This document shows, piece by piece, positions 58,491 to 64,000 of a DNA stretch of 64,000 bases (positions within the stretch are counted from its first letter, which is position 1; each line of letters opens with the position of its first letter). The DNA lies in the NCBI GenBank assembly GCA_921293015.1, contig OV121091.1, positions 33,092,839-33,156,838 of the forward strand, written 5' to 3'. The translations under genes and the position numbers were made by a program. Below the pieces are notes generated by a model. The model ran no database searches. It saw nothing but the letters and a program-made list of their open reading frames with translations, and was not told the DNA's origin. Source of the stretch: Phorcus lineatus (Eukaryota > Mollusca > Gastropoda > Trochida > Trochidae).

Positions 58491-61481
58491 ATGTTGGGTC
58501 TGGTCTTCCTTGGTATGCTGTGTCCAACTTTTACGACAACTTTGCTGCACAGTGGCCCGATTGGCATTGCAATGTGCAAATTAATTTGCAAAACAAGGTT
58601 TGGTTGCAAATCTTACACTTTTCGTCATGACAGTTACAACTGTTACAATGGCAAAATGAAGTTCCCAGCAGGAGATCAAGGAGTGACTGGAGAAGTTAAG
58701 GTGAATAGGATATGCTTTCCTTTACTTTTGTAATTTACAGCAAATTACTCAATTCAAATATTAAACATACATTTGAATAAGCATCTATGTCTGTGCCATA
58801 TATGATATTTGTTTCATAAACAGCAAACTTGGAAGAAAAATGGTATTTCGAAGAATACTTGTCGAAGTTTGTCTCGTATCATATATAGCAGATCAAGCAA
58901 ACCAGTTTGTGTCAAGCTCAGGAACGTGGAAGGTGAGACATTTGATTTGAGTTATAAGTATTCTACCAAATCATTTCTTGATAATTGGTTCTTGATTGTT
59001 GCTGTGTAAAAATAACCACAGGTCAAGATGTTTTACAGAATAAGCAGAAACCACGTATACATATATTGAGATATCATTTGGCATTAAGCAACTGGAAACA
59101 TCATGGGTGAAATTGTATTCCCTTGCTTCGTAAGTAAAAAGTTGTAGTGATCATTTAGAACACACTTGGCCGTCAATCACGTTGTTGCCAATAGTCATTA
59201 TGTGAATATGACCAATAATACAGTGATGTTAATCAATTCTAAACAATGTTTTATTTCTACAACTGGGAAGAGTTACTGATGTTTAGAAGGTATTGAGATT
59301 TCTTGAGGACTTTAAGAAGATATATTTTGTTAACTTGTGGTGTCAGTTTTGGGCTAGATGCATTTTGAAAACTAAGCTGATAATGCAAAATTCACACGAT
59401 TTCACATTTAGTTCAGAGCTTTTCCCAATGTTAATTTTGACATGAGTATAAATGGAGAACCTAATGAGTTTTAAAACCAAAGGCATATTATGGGGATTGC
59501 TACGAGTCTTTTCCTGAAAAAAACATGACAAGGAAACACGCTGGTTTCATCTTGTAAATGTATTGCTGCGAAATTAAATAAATGATAATGATTGTACAAA
59601 ACGATACTTAAGATGACATTGCCCACATTTTGCTTTGTTCTAGCAGGTCCAGAGGAATATGAGAACAAATCAATTCAATTTAATTACCACACCAAGGACC
59701 TTTCATTCGATGATGCCAAGATTAAATGCAAGGATGAGGGGGGTTGACTTGCACAGTTTCAGATGGGCTTCAATGAGGACACACTCAAACATATCTTTAT
59801 CGGAAATAACATCGGTAAGCTTTATACATATAGTTCTCAATAGTATAAAGATAATCAACAAGATACGAGGAATTATGGTTGATATGTCTGAGTTGATTGT
59901 TGTGAGAAATTCTGTCATAGTCTTTATCCGCGCAGTCAAATGTAGTCCCAGCAATTCATCATGTGTTAAAGGATCATATATTAAGCAAAACAATTTTACA
60001 TGAATGAACTTGGAAAAAAGCAACAAATATAATCGTTTACGTTTCATATTAGTCCATACGATATGAACAACGGTTTTGAAGTTTTATAGAAAGAGGTTGA
60101 TATTTGGAATAAATATAGGTTACTTTCTATGGACGAGAGCTCTAAAACATAGGCAACTATTTTTCGATCAATACACATAACTTACACATTTCTCGTGCCT
60201 TCATACCTTGTGTTGTCACAATCAGAAACAAAATTCTAAACTCATTATCGACTTTAGCAAGATTACATTTGTTTTTCTCAAGTGTTTTTGAGAAGAAAAC
60301 CAAAGCAAGAATTCGAACTATGGAAGAGTCTGGTTTAAAAAACATATTTAAGAACATACAAACCGCAAATAAAAAGACCTTTAAGACCTACTATGAGAAC
60401 TGGAATGAAGTACGAATGACATAGGTCCAACAACAGTTACAGTTAAGGGCGTTATGCTCGTAACACCTGAAATTCAAATAGAAATAAATAAAAAAAATAA
60501 TGCGTATCATAAACGTACATAAGTACCTGTGTACATCAAACATTTAATTTCTGTGAGTATTTGCTGCATGAAATTTGAGGATAAGCAATGAGATTCATTC
60601 GCCAGCTTTGGGAATCCACCACGAAGTTATGCAATGACATTTGTCATTATCTTTGAATGAACTGAGATCTACTTCAGGGCCTATATGGAAAAGGGATTAG
60701 CAATCGGGCTAAAGCAGCCTGTACAAATGTCTTTCCTGGCCTAGCTCATGAGGCTTATATTTTCAACAGATTGTATTTGAATTGTCAGTGGGGCGGAACG
60801 TCAGTCAAAACATTTACAATGGCGATTTAGAAAAAACACGTTGCTTGGGAAAGTGTTTCTAACTTGGGACCGAGTGTATTTTCGTAACATAAATTAACTG
60901 ACCAACAGTCTAATGAGAATAACCGAGTTGCGTATGTTTGATCTACATTGTCACTAAAACCGTTATGAATTTATGTCAGTAGATTTTTTTAGTACTAGTT
61001 ACCATTGCTATTTCATGATTTAAGCTTTATTTGCGAAATAAACAACATATACAGCAAATTGAAGAATCATTTTATTTTTTTCTGGAAAAATGTAACAACT
61101 ATATTGATAAAGCACACACTTGCTAACATTATGTCAGTACACTTTTCAAATCTTTCGTTCACCTCAACTTCAAATTCGAACAGCCAAAAAGTTATTTGTA
61201 TCCCTTTGATTTCAAAAATTAGTTGATATCATGTTTATTTCTCTGTCCCATGTCATGTGGTTGCGGACTGTGCATGGATTGACCTCACCTACCACAAGGA
61301 GTTGAAGCAGTTTAAATGGGGAGATGGGACGCTTTACCTTGAAGAGGACAGATGGTCCAAGCACGAACCAACTCACAAAATACTTGGTTTTGGTGAAGAG
61401 AACTGTGTGTGTTTGAAAAAGACTTTACTGCTGCAGGATTATGCGTGTACAAAACGTCACGATTTCATTTGTCAAGTTTGA
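58491..61481 (+). pseudogene. CTL4: inverted, decayed PAN-like/C-type-lectin-like gene
   Basis: The only family member on the plus strand. Exons 58491-58700, 58824-58932, 59647-59814 and 61267-61481 (210, 109, 168, 215 nt) with family phases. Signal peptide MLGLVFLGMLCPTFTTT; the family's first ATG is ATT here, so the second Met (58491) would start. PAN-like part: AMCKLICKTRFGCKSYTF, SYNCY, NTC, PVC. Lectin-like part: LSFDDAKIKCKDEGG, CAWIDL, FKWGDG, HEPTHK, ENCVC, HDFICQV. Three defects are visible: loss of the first ATG; TGA at 59745-59747 in place of the Ser codon of GGSLAQF; and a GG dinucleotide instead of AG just before exon 4. Exons 1-2 and the last exon are otherwise well kept, so loss looks recent. 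Confidence 0.85.
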
Positions 61482-61795
61482 AACGAAGACCGTAAACTGT
61501 ACTTGGAGTCCTTATCAACATAACCTTTGATAATCTAAAGTCACACATTTTAAACGAATGACACACTTGTCAATTTCATTGGAAAATAGGATTTATTAAA
61601 CTAAACGTTTAACAAAAGTTAACATTGTATTTGGTGTGTCAATATTAGAAACATAACATTTCACCAATATTCAATTTGATGCATATTTTTTCATAAAAGT
61701 ACAATTCATGAATGAGTTTGGCGACAATCTCTGAAGAGCTTATGTAATGGCCGAATGCCAAGACACAAGACATACAGACAATAAATATGATCATT

Positions 61796-62478
61796 TAAGA
61801 AATGAATTTCATCATATGGTTGTCCACACGGTTATAACCTGTTTGAAACTTGTAAGATAAACTTGTATAACCGGCAAGCTTGCGACGCCGGTTATACAAA
61901 AGTTTATCTTACAAGTTTCAAACAGGTTATAACCGTGTGGACAACCATATGATGAAATTCATTTCTTATAAATTCAAACGTTGTATTTAAAGCGAAAATG
62001 CATTCGAAATGCAATTCTATAGCTGCTTGTCGCACTGACCTACGTACCGGTTACACCAAGACGGATCTCTACCCGTATTCAGACGCATAAACAAAATAGT
62101 TCCAAAGACTCGGTAAAAATGACACTTTTTTATTCTACAAATAATACATTTTGTGTATCAAAAAACTAACAATGATTATATTTTTGGAAAAAAGTGGAAA
62201 ATGTAAAGTTTAATTTAAATAGATCAAAGTTAACAAATAACACTCGCGTATTTATACTGTCCAGAATCTAGGTGACAGTACAGCGTGTTTTGGCTATCAG
62301 CTGTCAGCTGTCACTTTAGAAAATAGTTCCGGCACGATATCGTACAACCTGCATTTACTGAAGGTTATTTTGTATAACCCTCAACTTTGGGTTCATTGAA
62401 ATGTATACCGATCACATGACCATGTCTGATCCAATCAGAATGCAGCATATCGTTTACATCACAAAGTCTGAATTTATA
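61796..62478. mobile_element. Fold-back element F1, copy 2 (complete hairpin)
   Basis: Arms 61796-61874 and 61888-61968 are about 79 bp and nearly exact complements (one 2-bp length difference), separated by a 13-nt loop (CAAGCTTGCGACG). A 500-bp tail follows, ending CAAAGTCTGAATTTATA. Relative to copy 1 at 45807, the tail differs by a few substitutions and an insertion with CAGCTGTCAGCTGTCA near 62298. Confidence 0.9.
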
Positions 62479-63179
62479 AAACCATGAACATGGTAGCAGA
62501 TGATAGAGTTAAGAAATATCTTTTCCATTTAACAGAAAACAATAAAAAGTATTGCTGTTGTATCTGTTGACCACATGACTGTCAATTATAAGTCTTTGAA
62601 ACCTTTTGGCAATAAAATCCCTACAGTGTGGATATTTCTAAAGTTTGAGCTAAATACATTTCATAGTTTCATTGTGCCAGCTGGGAATGACTTTTCATAT
62701 GTGGTTAAACATTTAACTGTATGAATGGTTTGATTTTTTCTGAATTATGGTCATATATATTGGTCATCGTAGATAGAAGATTACAGAGAAGTTTTCAAAT
62801 TTCACATTTGAGCGGGCTTTCTCACAGCAATTATAATAGCAGCGGTGTTGCAAATCTACTTGTATAAATCAAATTTTACAAAAACGATGAACCGCACAAT
62901 TTGTTTCCCTTGCGAAACGGCCAATCACCACTAATGCGGTTTTTCCACTTACGCTATTGTTTATCCTTTTTGAAGTCTGTTGAAAAGGCTTGAAAAAGTA
63001 AATGAACTTGTTAACATTTCAATATCTTTTTCAGATATGGAAAACAATAGAAAATGTGTTAACCCTCTGCGACTTGTAACTTTGTAAATGATTTTCATGA
63101 AAGCGAATAAGAAAAAAAAGGGAAAACATTTTGCTTAGCTGAGAGAATTTGAAAACATAATTTTGCAGACATGGTGTGA
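62479..63179. other. Intergenic, nothing recognised
   Basis: AT-rich sequence between F1 copy 2 and the LINE 3' end. No supported feature. Confidence 0.4.
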
Positions 63180-63633
63180 GTGAAAGATAATATGCTTGTA
63201 CGTTCTAATATGAGACGTTTACTTCGAAGTTGGTCATATACCTTTTATGTAAATTTCGTGTATCTCTCCATGGGTTAATCATAAACGTAAGAAGAACATT
63301 AATGCGATTCCTGATACAGATTCTTTCTGCTTATATTGTGACCATAATGTTGTTGAAAATAAATTTCATGTTTTCTTTGAGTGTAGTAGATATGCTTCAC
63401 TTCTTAATGAATACCTCCTGTCCATTAAACACAATTTTAAAGGCAGATTGACATTGCACAAAATATTTAACACGGAAGATGTAAATTTAATATGATTAAC
63501 CTCCATATACCTGTGTAAACTAGTCAAAGTGAGAGCATTGTAATTCCGGTCATGTGACAACAATTATACTTTTAATTTTACAACTGTACCATGGGCCATG
63601 TGGCCTGAACTACTGCAAATAAAGATGATGAAT
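63180..63633 (+). mobile_element. LINE 3' end (L2/CR1-like)
   Basis: The frame near 63300-63480 reads NAIPDTDSFCLYCDHNVVEN, then KFHVFFECSRYASLLNEYL: the CxxC...ExxHxxFxC terminal signature of L2/CR1-type LINEs, ending at TGA 63493-63495. A short 3' UTR follows, finishing ACTGCAAATAAAGATGATGA, typical of short-repeat LINE tails. 5'-truncated, with a stop upstream of the motif. It abuts CTL5 exon 3. Confidence 0.78.
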
Positions 63634-63785
63634 AAAGATCTGTTTGAGTGTGTTCTCAGGGAAGCCTTTTGAGAACTGTGCTACTTAACTTCCTTCCTCT
63701 TTACATTGAATCTTGGCCTTAGCAAATGGAAGACCCTTGACGTGGTACTTGAACTCTTCTGTTTTGTTCATATCATCAGTAAGGC
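63634..63785 (-). pseudogene. CTL5: lone exon 3 of the lectin family, cut by a LINE
   Basis: Minus strand: acceptor TTTTGTTACAG, then exon 3 reading TDDMNKTEEFKYHVKGLPFA, KAKIQCKEEGS, stop, VAQFSKGFPENTLKQI. A TAA (63687-63685) replaces the Ser codon of GGSLAQF. Homology to the other copies stops after AAACAGATCTTTAT, where the LINE 3' tail begins, so the exon's donor side and probably exon 4 are lost or displaced. Exons 1 and 2 would lie beyond the right window edge. Confidence 0.75.
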
Positions 63786-64000
63786 CTGTAACAAAAACTC
63801 AAGAAGAGGAAACATACATGATCCAAAAGAAACGAGAAAACAGCTTTCAAATTCAAATAGAAATATCGTCAGATCTACCTATATATGAATTTTATTTCTA
63901 GAAATATAACATTTTGTTTAAATAACTAGTTTCCAATGGAGCTTCAAACCTGCCATTTGCACCAAGTTTAATAAAACTTGATCGGCAAAAAATTATATTT

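Overview
The window is AT-rich invertebrate nuclear DNA. Small exons with GT/AG borders, long repeat-filled introns, a Toll-like receptor, a local C-type-lectin family, tRNA-derived SINEs, L2/CR1-like LINE pieces and fold-back elements point to a lophotrochozoan, most probably a mollusc. That assignment is inference from gene and repeat style; no marker gene fixes the species. I saw no rRNA, canonical tRNA gene, CRISPR array or prokaryotic feature.

Layout. (1) 1-480: LINE reverse-transcriptase relic. (2) 2805-12202 (+): an eight-exon gene for a secreted protein of about 409 residues. Its splice phases join without a break, and it carries three copies of a six-cysteine module I cannot assign to a known family. 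Two of its introns hold tandem arrays: a 33-bp palindromic repeat and a 1.9-kb array of 41-bp units. (3) 12.4-14.1 kb: a small inverted-repeat element and a compact divergent promoter with an ETS/CRE composite site. (4) 15.3-18.4 kb (+): a Toll-like receptor with one coding exon (832 aa), preceded by a predicted 5'-UTR intron that carries an LTR fragment. (5) 20-22 kb and 33.1-33.8 kb: two copies of one LINE family.

(6) 23.6-64.0 kb: a cluster of at least five genes or gene remnants of one family, here called CTL1 to CTL5. Each has four coding exons: signal peptide plus PAN/apple-like half-module, second half-module, then two exons of a C-type-lectin-like domain. CTL1 (-, 30973-23660) and CTL3 (-, 51633-48907) have open reading frames throughout. 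CTL2 (-), CTL4 (+, inverted relative to the others) and CTL5 (-, one exon, cut by a LINE) are broken. The cluster shows birth-and-death evolution: intact copies interleave with decayed ones, one copy is inverted, and splice-site and exon-edge segments are locally reduplicated.

(7) Mobile elements fill the lectin cluster: two MULE-like elements with target-site duplications, a Tc1/mariner relic, a 1.1-kb solo LTR with a CTATT duplication, several fold-back elements (one present as two near-identical copies 16 kb apart), and tRNA-derived SINEs.

Together the Toll-like receptor, the secreted six-cysteine protein and the secreted lectin-like proteins look like a neighbourhood of extracellular recognition genes. 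That functional grouping is inference; the gene structures are read from the sequence.
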